Origin: Parcubacteria group bacterium ADurb.Bin115
Lineage (GTDB): Bacteria; Patescibacteriota; Patescibacteriia; Patescibacteriales; UBA12465
Assembly (NCBI GenBank): GCA_002070735.1
Contig: MWDX01000031.1
Span: 1 to 52,024, forward strand
Direction of reading: 5' to 3'
Length of the DNA: 52,024 nucleotides
Positions 30,307-37,400 of the stretch are shown piece by piece. The position numbers were made by a program, and so were the translations under genes. Below the pieces are notes generated by a model. That model searched no databases, was not told the origin of the DNA, and saw nothing but the letters and a program-made list of their open reading frames with translations. Numbering within the stretch: the stretch's first letter is position 1; every line of letters starts with the position of its first letter.

Positions 30307-30999
30307 TTATTTAACGACTTGTTTTTGTCCGTAACTGCTTTTTGGATACTCTCCAGAAGTTTTTCTATTTTTAGTTATAATTTCTTTTATTCTTAAAGCT
30401 TCATTTTTGATTCGGTTATTAAATTTTTCCTTGTCAAAATTATCAGAATCAAAATCATAGCAGTCACGTTCTTCTCGGCTGACAACAATTAGTAGATCGG
30501 CCTTAGATGCCCCCTTCTCTCTGCCGGAGATGTCGAGTGTCACTTGAGCTAATTCTTTCTCATTTTTATCGTATACTTTAATAAAAGCATCAACACCATG
30601 TTTTGTGTCCAAATGAGAGCCGACAGCGGTAAAAAATTTTACTTTGTATTCATCTCCCAGCAGGTTGGATATTTCTTTGCGTAAAACTCTGGCAAATATA
30701 GCGTTGGGCATTTCAGGATTTCCGAATTGGCATTTTTCCACTATTGCCATTGCATCCTTAAATTTTATATATGAATCATTTTTAAAACTATTGGCGTAAT
30801 CTTCTTTTTCTTTGTTTTTTCTTAAAAAAACTCTTTCTACGTCTTCTTGGCTTTTTATTTTATATAATTCAGGGTTTAGATACTCATCAACAGCCTGACT
30901 ATAGGCGCGTTTATTTATTTCACCAAAATATTCAAATTCCAGGATTGAGCCTTTGTTTTCAAAATTGTTGATTTTTTCAAAAGAAAATGAATTAAACAT
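30307..30999 (-). CDS. Hypothetical protein, possible PD-(D/E)XK-like fold
   Basis: 230 aa, soluble, no signal peptide; family not recognised. A central segment reads FFTAVGSHLDTKHGVDAFIKV, then AQVTLDIS, giving a spaced Asp...Asp pattern with flanking beta strands that could be a degenerate nuclease-like core (weak). The N-terminus mentions no motif; the C-terminus is Lys-rich. It starts 3 nt after the lspA stop and is probably co-transcribed with dksA-type gene and lspA. Confidence 0.6.
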   Translation of the reverse strand: MFNSFSFEKINNFENKGSILEFEYFGEINKRAYSQAVDEYLNPELYKIKSQEDVERVFLRKNKEKEDYANSFKNDSYIKFKDAMAIVEKCQFGNPEMPNAIFARVLRKEISNLLGDEYKVKFFTAVGSHLDTKHGVDAFIKVYDKNEKELAQVTLDISGREKGASKADLLIVVSREERDCYDFDSDNFDKEKFNNRIKNEALRIKEIITKNRKTSGEYPKSSYGQKQVVK

Positions 31000-31002
31000 A
31001 GA

Positions 31003-31476
31003 TTACTTTTTTTTTACCGCAACAATTAAGGCGCTAACCGCTCCAATACTAATAATAATATCGGCTAAATTAAAAATTGTAAAATAACGGAAATCAAAAT
31101 AGTCGACAACAGCGCCATATAAGTAACGGTCTAATAGATTACTTATGGAACCAAATAAAATAAATGTTAAGGGTATGATTAGGCCATTTTGTTTATTTTT
31201 ATTAAATATTAAATAAAATATAATAAAAACTAGAGCGGCTATAATAGTGGTAATAATAATGTTTAGGGCTTGACCGCCTATGGGCAGGGAAAAGGCGATA
31301 TAGGGGTTAAATGCTAGACGAAATTTTAGCCAAGGGTCGAGAATATTATAATATTGCTCTGCCCCTATATTTAAGGCTAAATTTTTTAAAAGTCGATCGC
31401 CTATAAAAAACATAGCGCCGACGAGAAGCCACGCTATGTTTTTAAATGTATTTTTTGAGAGAAAAAAATTATTCAT
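31003..31476 (-). CDS. lspA: Lipoprotein signal peptidase (signal peptidase II)
   Basis: 157 aa with four membrane helices. It cleaves prolipoproteins after Lgt modification. Catalytic aspartates appear in SNLLDRYLYGAVVDYFDF and FNLADIIIS, the two conserved LspA motifs (usual GNxxDR and FNxAD); the first has Ser for Gly. RLAFNPYIAFSL corresponds to the NxGxAFS motif. It overlaps the dksA-type gene by 8 nt. Together with lgt it supplies the lipoprotein pathway used by the lipoproteins in the window. Confidence 0.92.
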   Translation of the reverse strand: MNNFFLSKNTFKNIAWLLVGAMFFIGDRLLKNLALNIGAEQYYNILDPWLKFRLAFNPYIAFSLPIGGQALNIIITTIIAALVFIIFYLIFNKNKQNGLIIPLTFILFGSISNLLDRYLYGAVVDYFDFRYFTIFNLADIIISIGAVSALIVAVKKK

Positions 31477-31852
31477 TTTCTTGTAGTTCTGTTTTACAGG
31501 CGATACAGGCGCTAGCTACGGGACGAGCCTGTAAGCGCTTAGGAGAAATTGGCTGGCCGCAGTATTTACAAATGCCGTATGTGCCTTTTTCAATGCGGTT
31601 TAAAGCGCTATCAATATCAGCTAAGGTTTTTTCTAAGACTTTTTCCGCGGCGGCATCAGCGACATAGTCGCTAATTTCTTGGGCGTTTTCATCGGGTTTA
31701 TCGCCGTATTCAGGAAATTTAGAACCTAAATTATCCGCTTCGTGTGGATTTTTTTGGGAAACGTCTTCTAAACTTTCTAAAATTTGTTGCTTGCGTGCCA
31801 ATAATTCCGCTTTAATTTCCGCCAGAATTTTCGGTTTCAATTTATTTTCCAT
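31469..31852 (-). CDS. DksA/TraR-family zinc-finger protein
   Basis: 127 aa from the start at 31852 (MENKLKPK), chosen over an upstream in-frame ATG because the coiled-coil N-terminal region begins here. A helical hairpin of about 90 residues is followed by a four-cysteine zinc finger CKYCGQPI...CIACK, the DksA/TraR C4 finger. DksA binds RNA polymerase in the secondary channel; short forms like this are typical of Gram-positive and CPR lineages. The acidic helix tip (DKPDENAQE) could take the place of the DksA DxxDxA motif. First gene of a dksA-lspA-hypothetical operon. Confidence 0.88.
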   Translation of the reverse strand: MENKLKPKILAEIKAELLARKQQILESLEDVSQKNPHEADNLGSKFPEYGDKPDENAQEISDYVADAAAEKVLEKTLADIDSALNRIEKGTYGICKYCGQPISPKRLQARPVASACIACKTELQENE

Positions 31853-31883
31853 ATCTTTCTTGATAATTAGTCTAATGTAAAAT

Positions 31884-31937
31884 GAAAACCTCAAAGGTTT
31901 TCTGTATTTATTATAGCAAAAATAAAGCTTTTGGCAA
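31884..31937 (-). promoter_or_regulatory. Promoter and 5'-terminal hairpin of the dksA-lspA operon
   Basis: Minus strand: -35 TTGCCA (31932-31937), 16-nt spacer, -10 TATAAT (31910-31915). The predicted transcript starts at about 31903 with a perfect 8-bp hairpin (31884-31891 with 31895-31902, loop of three), a 5'-end structure like those at 11027 and 11124. Confidence 0.6.
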
Positions 31938-32584
31938 GATTTTACTAATTATAGATTAAAAAGCTATTTTTAATTTTTTTCCCGCATCCTTCTAAGTAAT
32001 TTTTTAGATAATCTCTGTTTTTTGATTTTGGTATAATTTTGGGATTATCACTAACGTTAGAACGTTTATTTTTTCCGTACCACCCCTTTGTTTTTCTTTC
32101 CGCTTAAGTCTATTTTTAATTGTCCGGGTAGCTTAGCTTTTCCCAAATCATTAAAATATTTTTTTCTATATTTTCATAAGCGCTCGCTAGTTGTTTTGCT
32201 GTCCTGGTTTCTGGTTTATAATTAAAACCGATATTTTATCTTTGCTAGAAATGGAAGCAGCGCCGATAATTTTTGTCTTCTCGGAATTTATTTTGTGTTC
32301 ACGGTAGCCCCCTTGCTATTATTAGAACTAGAAATCCGAGATTCTTGGTAATAGTTAAAATTTTTTATTGTCTATTACTTTAAGTGATAACATAAAATAT
32401 TGATTTAAAAATAGCTCTTGTTTAGGGCTATTTAAAATTTACGGGGTAATTCGGGCTGGAACCGTGATTTTAACAAGCCCAGCAAGGCTTTTCTGCTATA
32501 TTTTAAAACTTCAATAAATAGGGTTCTCATGCGCTATGGTTTTCTCTGAAATATTTATATAAATCAACATAAAGATACAAATAA
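31938..32584. other. Decayed AT-rich region with a repeat copy
   Basis: About 650 nt without an intact gene. On the minus strand between 32330 and 32040 short stretches in shifting frames read like the C-terminal part of a glycosidase-type protein (IIGAASISSKDKISVLIINQ; KIDLSGKKNKGVV), suggesting a degenerate pseudogene; this is weak. The right end (32442-32551) is one copy of a ~110-nt repeat. A CTAACGTTAG palindrome lies at about 32050. Confidence 0.4.
32442..32551. repeat. 110-nt dispersed repeat, copy A
   Basis: Aligns with 35567-35676 at roughly 80 percent identity by eye, with only single-base gaps. Shared blocks include TCGGGCTGGAACCGT, CAAGCCCAGCAAGGCTTTTC and GCGCTATGGTTTTCT. Both copies keep the complementary segments GGGCT/AGCCC and AGCC/GGCT, so two alternative stems are possible. 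It has no coding potential. Confidence 0.75.
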
Positions 32585-33037
32585 CTATTCAACTAATCCA
32601 CCATGATATTTTAATTCGTAAATTTTTTTATTTTTATAACAGATAAGCTCCTCTCCATAAAAATTATCAATATCACCTTTAGTCTTATTTTTATAGATAT
32701 ACTCACCTGATTGATATTCACTCGGTCCGCGAAAAGGATTATTGGCGTTTACCTTTTTAAGACATTTTTTAAGAAAACTATAAATTTCACTTTTTGATAT
32801 TATAGTTTCTAAACACCGTCCGGAATAATTCATAACCCAAAAAGGCTTATTATTTAAAAAAACTACTTCTTCGCCGACAAACGGATCAGAGCCATAATAT
32901 CTATCGCGATAATAAAAATTTTCAGATTTATAGTTCAGTTCTTTGGCGCCATCAGCTAAAACACTCTCTCCTCTCTCGCCACTTAAGGCATAGGTATTTT
33001 TCTTGGCTTTAATTAAAAATCTCTTGAAGTCTTTCAT
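32585..33037 (-). CDS. DUF5680-type protein
   Basis: 150 aa. The pattern FLIKAKKNTYA, FYYRDRYYGSDPFVGEEVV, PFWVMNYSGR, PFRGPSEYQSGEYIYKN and FYGEEL...YELKYHGG matches the small soluble DUF5680 family, sometimes fused to XRE regulators, whose function is unknown. It lies 80 nt downstream of the radical-SAM pair on the same strand but behind a terminator, so it has probably its own transcript. No SD. Confidence 0.7.
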   Translation of the reverse strand: MKDFKRFLIKAKKNTYALSGERGESVLADGAKELNYKSENFYYRDRYYGSDPFVGEEVVFLNNKPFWVMNYSGRCLETIISKSEIYSFLKKCLKKVNANNPFRGPSEYQSGEYIYKNKTKGDIDNFYGEELICYKNKKIYELKYHGGLVE

Positions 33038-33073
33038 ACTAATAAAATAGCAAATAAGGTTAATTTAGTAAAT

Positions 33074-33106
33074 AAAAAACCGCCATTATAATTAAATAAC
33101 GACGGC
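33074..33106 (-). terminator. Terminator after the radical-SAM pair
   Basis: On the minus strand an imperfect hairpin (8 of 10 pairs) is followed by GGTTTTTTA. Confidence 0.55.
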
Positions 33107-33118
33107 ATAAAATATATA

Positions 33119-33907
33119 CTAGTGTTTATAAAATCCCTTGACCGTGATTTTATAAATTTGACTTAACTCCCTGGCCTCCGATTCAATTTCGCTCCAATCT
33201 ATATCCCTAAAAACTGGAATATTAACCCCTGCTTCATTATAAGCCTGGTTAATGTTATCCGAATTAAATTTACCATAATTCAAAGATTCAAACATTATAA
33301 AATCAATTTTTCCTTGCAAAGCTGGGATAATTAATTTTAAATCAGTTAATCCTGGCAGAATTGGCCCTACAAAAGCATAAGTTTTAAGACCGCTGTTTTT
33401 CAAAATAGTTAGAGCATCCAATCGTTTGACGGGAACAGACGCTCCCGGTTCAAAGATTTTGGAAATTCTATCGTCCAGAGAGGTTATTGTAAGACCGACC
33501 TCACAATCAGGAATCTTTTTTAGTAGATTAATATCTCTAACAACCAACTCCGATTTTGTCAGGATTGACACAGGAAAATCATATTTAGCTAAAACTTCTA
33601 AAATTTTCCTAGTCATCTGAAATTTTTTCTCGGCCGGTTGATAGACGTCGGTTACGCTGCCCAAAAGAATCGAGCCCTTTCTTTTACTTTTTTTAACAAG
33701 CTCTTCATTCAGAATGTTAGCGGCATTAACTTTCACATCGAGAAATTCTCCCCAATTCTCAGAGTGATTAGTGAAACGCTTCATAAAGCAAGCATAACAA
33801 TAAACACACTTGTGCAAGCAGCCAGTGTAAGGATTGATACAATAATCTGCCTCGGGCAATTTGCTAGGCATCAAGGTGGTTTTACAATTTATTTCTTTGA
33901 TATTCAT
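33119..33907 (-). CDS. Radical SAM protein, SPL-like
   Basis: 262 aa. The 4Fe-4S cluster motif is CLHKCVYC (Cys30, Cys34, Cys37) in the context NPYTGCLHKCVYCYA, the signature of the spore-photoproduct-lyase-like/Rv2578c-like radical SAM group. GSVTDVYQPAEKK and ILTKSELVVRDI follow, as in that group. Substrate unknown; members are often annotated as DNA repair photolyases without evidence. An AGGAGGC SD precedes the ATG, and the gene overlaps the next radical-SAM gene by 4 nt. Confidence 0.85.
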   Translation of the reverse strand: MNIKEINCKTTLMPSKLPEADYCINPYTGCLHKCVYCYACFMKRFTNHSENWGEFLDVKVNAANILNEELVKKSKRKGSILLGSVTDVYQPAEKKFQMTRKILEVLAKYDFPVSILTKSELVVRDINLLKKIPDCEVGLTITSLDDRISKIFEPGASVPVKRLDALTILKNSGLKTYAFVGPILPGLTDLKLIIPALQGKIDFIMFESLNYGKFNSDNINQAYNEAGVNIPVFRDIDWSEIESEARELSQIYKITVKGFYKH

Positions 33908-34815
33908 ATTGCCTCCTGACTTTTTAAATAATTAAGAATACGACAATAAGATTGTCTTTCACTATAGCCCATATCAACCTGTGCTTTCTCCAGAATAACA
34001 TCAAAATCGTCGTCCGGCAACTTTCCTAAACAAAAGCCAGGCAAAGGATTACTGTTTTTGTCTAACGCCCAACCACAGGCCGTTACTGTCCCGTTTGGCA
34101 ATATTCCAATTGATTTAATGGCAGCATGACATTGATATTCTCCCCTAAGAATCTTAAGCGAATGTTGGAAAACAATTTCTGTTTCCCCACTCCCAAGAGA
34201 ATCAAGAAAATCCATTAACTCTAAAGTTTTTTCATCATCAATATATAAATTGGATAATTTTAAACCCCTACCGACTGGATAGAAACGCAATATATTCCAT
34301 TTCGGGACTTGATTGATGCATAAAAGCTCATAGAGCCTTTTAAGATTGTTTTTGTCGGCTGATAATGGATATAATGTCGTTACGGCTGAACAAAAAATAT
34401 TTTCCTCCACCAAGGTTTTCAAAATATTAATGGCCGACAAATTAAAGCCTTTTGGACGAAAACGATTAGAATCTTTAGGAACATTATCGATACTGATTTC
34501 AACCTTCCCAACCTTCTTTAGCAAGGCCAATTTTTTTTCATTAAAGTCCACGCCGGTCATGCTAATATCAATAAAATCTCTAGGCATAATTTCGACAGCT
34601 CTTTCCACAATAGCGAAATCTTCTGGGTTATAGAGAGGATCACCGCCAGAAAAATCAATTTTCATTTTATGAGTTGCTAAAATTTCTAAAACTTTAATTT
34701 TTTCTGAAAAATTTAGACTCTCCCCTCCATTAACTTGACCAACTTTTATTGCCGACATACAGCAAAAAGAACAATCCCAAGGACATACTTTTGTTAAATT
34801 CCAAATTGCATACAT
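33904..34815 (-). CDS. Radical SAM protein with SPASM-like C-terminus
   Basis: 303 aa. Cluster motif CPWDCSFC (Cys11, Cys15, Cys18), then DFSGGDPLYNP (the GGE-like SAM-binding motif) and a barrel. The C-terminal part has CHAAIKSIGILPNGTVTACGW and later FCLGKLPDD and YCRIL, a cysteine pattern resembling SPASM/Twitch domains that hold auxiliary clusters. Such enzymes modify peptides or cofactors. It has a perfect SD, AAGGAGGT, 5 nt before the ATG, rare in this window. Paired with the SPL-like gene in one operon; no candidate precursor peptide is seen next to it. Confidence 0.82.
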   Translation of the reverse strand: MYAIWNLTKVCPWDCSFCCMSAIKVGQVNGGESLNFSEKIKVLEILATHKMKIDFSGGDPLYNPEDFAIVERAVEIMPRDFIDISMTGVDFNEKKLALLKKVGKVEISIDNVPKDSNRFRPKGFNLSAINILKTLVEENIFCSAVTTLYPLSADKNNLKRLYELLCINQVPKWNILRFYPVGRGLKLSNLYIDDEKTLELMDFLDSLGSGETEIVFQHSLKILRGEYQCHAAIKSIGILPNGTVTACGWALDKNSNPLPGFCLGKLPDDDFDVILEKAQVDMGYSERQSYCRILNYLKSQEAI

Positions 34816-34893
34816 GATAACCTCCTTTTTTATGTTTGTTATTTTTATTTTAAAGAACTAATCATAATACCATTATTTTGCTATTTGTCAAAA

Positions 34894-34919
34894 TATAACT
34901 TGGCGATATAACTTGGCGA
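34894..34919. repeat. 13-bp perfect tandem repeat at the left edge of the IS30 remnant
   Basis: TATAACTTGGCGA occurs twice head to tail without a gap (34894-34906, 34907-34919), 40 nt upstream of the transposase start. It may be part of the insertion-sequence end or of an operator. Confidence 0.7.
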
Positions 34920-34959
34920 GTTCAACAAGTAAACGCAACACCTGTATAATTACAGGTAT

Positions 34960-35592
34960 ATGCCAAACAAACATAAACAATTAAGTATTGAAGACCGAGA
35001 GACTATTCGGGCAGGGGTCTGGGCGAAGTGATCGCTCCGAAGCATCGCCTTGGAACTAAATAGGCCGGTCTCGACTATCAGCCGTGAGTTAAAACGGAAC
35101 ACATTAGGACTCAGACCGAAGTATGTCCCCCGACTGGCCCAAGAAAGGGCGCAAGAAAGAATACTGAATCGGGGGCGGCGAGAAAGATTAAAGAGCCAAG
35201 AAATTAGGGATTATGTTAAGGCCATGCTCCAGTCTCATTATTCTCCGGAACAGATAGCCGGTCGAATCGGAAGAGGTATCCCCGGAACTAAAATCAGCTA
35301 TGAGGCGATATATAAATATATATATTCCCAGTATTGTCGAAAGGGCTATGGCCGCTGTATCGGTGAAGATTTGCGAATCTATTTAAAAAGAAGACATAAA
35401 ACTAGATATCCAAAATATATTCCATTTAGGCCGCAGAGGCAGAAAATCATTGGGGCGATTTCGATATCGGAGAGGCCGAAAGAAATCGAGTTAAGAAAAG
35501 AACTGGGTCATTGGGAAGGCGATTCGGTGGTGTCTCGTCAAGGTAAATTTGCCCTCAATACATTAGCGGGCTACCTCGGGCTGGAACCGTAA
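34960..35592 (+). pseudogene. IS30-family transposase, broken and truncated
   Basis: The frame opens at 34960 (MPNKHKQLSIEDRETI), the standard IS30 N-terminal HTH, hits a TGA at 35029-35031, and continues in the same frame as SLRSIALELNRPVSTISRELKRN, then HYSPEQIAGRI, ISYEAIYKYIY and LGHWEGDSVVSRQGK. The family then expects the second and third DDE acidic residues, but the coding sequence ends after ALNTL where the 110-nt repeat begins. It therefore has an internal stop and lacks about a third of the catalytic domain. Inactive in its own right. Confidence 0.88.
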
Positions 35593-35676
35593 TTTCGGCA
35601 AGCCCAGCAAGGCTTTTCGGTGATATTTTAAGTATTTAACAAATAAGATCCTCGTGCGCTATGGTTTTCTTGAAAA
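35567..35676. repeat. 110-nt dispersed repeat, copy B
   Basis: The partner of 32442-32551. It interrupts the IS30 transposase just after codons for ALNTL, giving the spurious C-terminus AGYLGLEP. Like copy A it ends shortly before the 3' end of a minus-strand gene (35729). Either the far terminus of the IS after an internal deletion, or a separate small element. Confidence 0.75.
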
Positions 35677-35728
35677 ATGACAAAGGTGACACAAGAATTG
35701 ATATAAAGGTTACAGACAGGTATAATCT

Positions 35729-36277
35729 TTATTCATCAGCAACAAATTCTAGTATTTCCCTAGTTGTCCTAATTTGCTTACCATTTGGCAATTTTATGAC
35801 AGTTTCTATTTTCTCCGTTACTTCTTCTGGAGCTTGTTGATTATCCTCAACTCTTATCTCCCCCGTTGATCCATCGATAACAATATGTGCCTTGCTTCCA
35901 GAGCCATCTCTTTTACCAACAAGAATATGTTGATCCTCTCCTTGAATTCTGGATTCAATAAAAAATTGATCATCACTTATTCTTTTTTTGATAGTCTTTT
36001 CAGCTAAATACTGTTGAAAAATATTAATATATTTCTCCATTCTTTTCCATGCATTGTCAGTTGGAAATCCAGAGTTATCAGACCACCAGGTATCAGGTGT
36101 TGCATTAGATGTAATTTTTCTTAATCTAAGACCAGGGAGCGATTTTTTATCTAAAACTGAATTTAAATATTTAATAATTGTATCCCTAATTTCTAAAGCT
36201 TCGCGAGTCAATAAAAGATTCTCTTTCAAAGCAGCTTCGTTGCCCCAAATTAATTTTGATAATTCCTTGTCATCCAT
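35729..36277 (-). CDS. Unknown soluble protein, last gene of the PIN/nuclease operon
   Basis: 182 aa, no signal peptide or membrane segment; family not recognised. The N-terminal half is helical with RLRKITSNATPDTWWSDNSGFP (about 51-72); the C-terminal half has beta-rich segments (DDQFFIESRI, SKAHIVIDGSTGEIRVED) resembling a small regulatory or lipid/nucleic-acid binding sandwich, and ends in KLPNGKQIRTTREILEFV, a segment often seen in small winged or ubiquitin-like folds. It lies 3 nt after the S51 peptidase gene, so it belongs to the same transcript. Confidence 0.6.
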   Translation of the reverse strand: MDDKELSKLIWGNEAALKENLLLTREALEIRDTIIKYLNSVLDKKSLPGLRLRKITSNATPDTWWSDNSGFPTDNAWKRMEKYINIFQQYLAEKTIKKRISDDQFFIESRIQGEDQHILVGKRDGSGSKAHIVIDGSTGEIRVEDNQQAPEEVTEKIETVIKLPNGKQIRTTREILEFVADE

Positions 36278-36280
36278 ATT

Positions 36281-36916
36281 TTATAAATCTTTATTTATAT
36301 AACTCATACTTAAAACACCCTTTAAATTCCCAATGTTTGAATAATTAAGTATAACAGCTTGATTATCTTCTAATTCAATAATTGGGTACCCATTTCTTTT
36401 TTTAAACTCATCTAATTGAGTCTTCAATTCTTTTCTGTAGTGTGGATAAACTATAAAATCAGTTAAACATAAACCTCTTAAATCTGTTAATCCAATATCA
36501 TTTGAATCTTCGTCGCCCGCAATAGCTATATCTGGACCAGCTAAAATACTGCCAGCACTAACACCAACATAAACACTATTTTCTTTCTTAGAAAAATCCA
36601 CTATAAATTTATCGAGTCCAGTTTTTCTTACTCTATCTAAATAATCAAAGGTATTACCCCCGCAAACAAAGACCACATCATATTCTTTATCAGTGGTAAA
36701 TTTTTCATTTCCCAATTTAAAAACATCAATATTAATGGCTCCTGTATTTTTAATTTCGGTCAAAGTTTTATCTAAATAAAAAGCGTCTTGTTCTGAGTCT
36801 TGAATAGAAATAACTAAAAAGGACAAATCTTTGGGTTCTTTTGGCAAAAAACTTGTTTCGAAATAACGTGAAACGTTCATATTTTCTAATCCTGTTGATG
36901 TTAAAAATAATTTCAT
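36281..36916 (-). CDS. Peptidase family S51 protein (PepE-like)
   Basis: 211 aa. The nucleophile elbow GVSAGSIL has Ser120, and YPHY has His159, matching the spacing of Salmonella PepE (Ser120, His157). VFVCGGNTFDYL is the conserved glycine-rich strand. PepE cleaves Asp-X dipeptides; other family members are cyanophycinases, and the exact substrate here is open. It is the third gene of an unfamiliar operon with two nuclease-like proteins, with gaps of 10 and 3 nt. No SD at the start. Confidence 0.85.
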   Translation of the reverse strand: MKLFLTSTGLENMNVSRYFETSFLPKEPKDLSFLVISIQDSEQDAFYLDKTLTEIKNTGAINIDVFKLGNEKFTTDKEYDVVFVCGGNTFDYLDRVRKTGLDKFIVDFSKKENSVYVGVSAGSILAGPDIAIAGDEDSNDIGLTDLRGLCLTDFIVYPHYRKELKTQLDEFKKRNGYPIIELEDNQAVILNYSNIGNLKGVLSMSYINKDL

Positions 36917-36926
36917 ACTTTAAAAG

Positions 36927-37400
36927 TTAATTATCCTGCTCAAATCTTTTTAATATCTGCAAATAATCGTTTTGAAGGTCGTCATTAATCTTTGGGTGAT
37001 TCAATTTGGCTATTTCTCCATTATTCTTAATAATATTTGCTATTTCGTCCATATAAAAACCATCAAGCGTGGCAACAAATAAATAAGATGGATTCCAAGA
37101 TTGGCTCATTCTATTGGCAGCCTTAAGAGTGTATTCAGGGCTTAAAGAACGCTGATATTTAACTTCAATTAATTTAACCTGTCTGGTATCTCTGTCAATA
37201 ACCGCAAAATCAGGTGCGGTTCTTAAAGTTTCAATCATTGGATTACTTTCATTAAATCCCTGTTGGATCATTTCGGGAATTACTTTTTCATAACCAAATT
37301 CTAAAACAGTAAAGTTTCCGGACTCTCTAAACATCTGAGAAAATATTGTTTCAGCTATCTTGCCCTTTACTAGTTGTCTTGTGAAATTTACATTACTCAT
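36927..37400 (-). CDS. PD-(D/E)XK-like nuclease
   Basis: 157 aa soluble protein. The core is readable: KGKIAETIF (Glu17, the alpha-helical acidic residue), TAPDFAVID (Asp64) and LIEVKYQ (Glu79, Lys81), the E...D...ExK pattern of restriction-endonuclease-like proteins. There is no helicase or second domain. It overlaps the PIN-protein gene by 8 nt, so the two should be produced together. Likely a DNA or RNA nuclease in a defence or stress module (inference). Confidence 0.8.
   Translation of the reverse strand: MSNVNFTRQLVKGKIAETIFSQMFRESGNFTVLEFGYEKVIPEMIQQGFNESNPMIETLRTAPDFAVIDRDTRQVKLIEVKYQRSLSPEYTLKAANRMSQSWNPSYLFVATLDGFYMDEIANIIKNNGEIAKLNHPKINDDLQNDYLQILKRFEQDN

Noticed and set aside
34816-34959. 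Short precursor peptide for the radical-SAM pair
   Set aside because: No short frame with SD and Cys- or Gly-rich core is visible in this gap.
34960-35592. UGA recoding as explanation of the internal stop
   Set aside because: The long core genes in the window contain no internal TGA, and the gene is also truncated, so decay is simpler.
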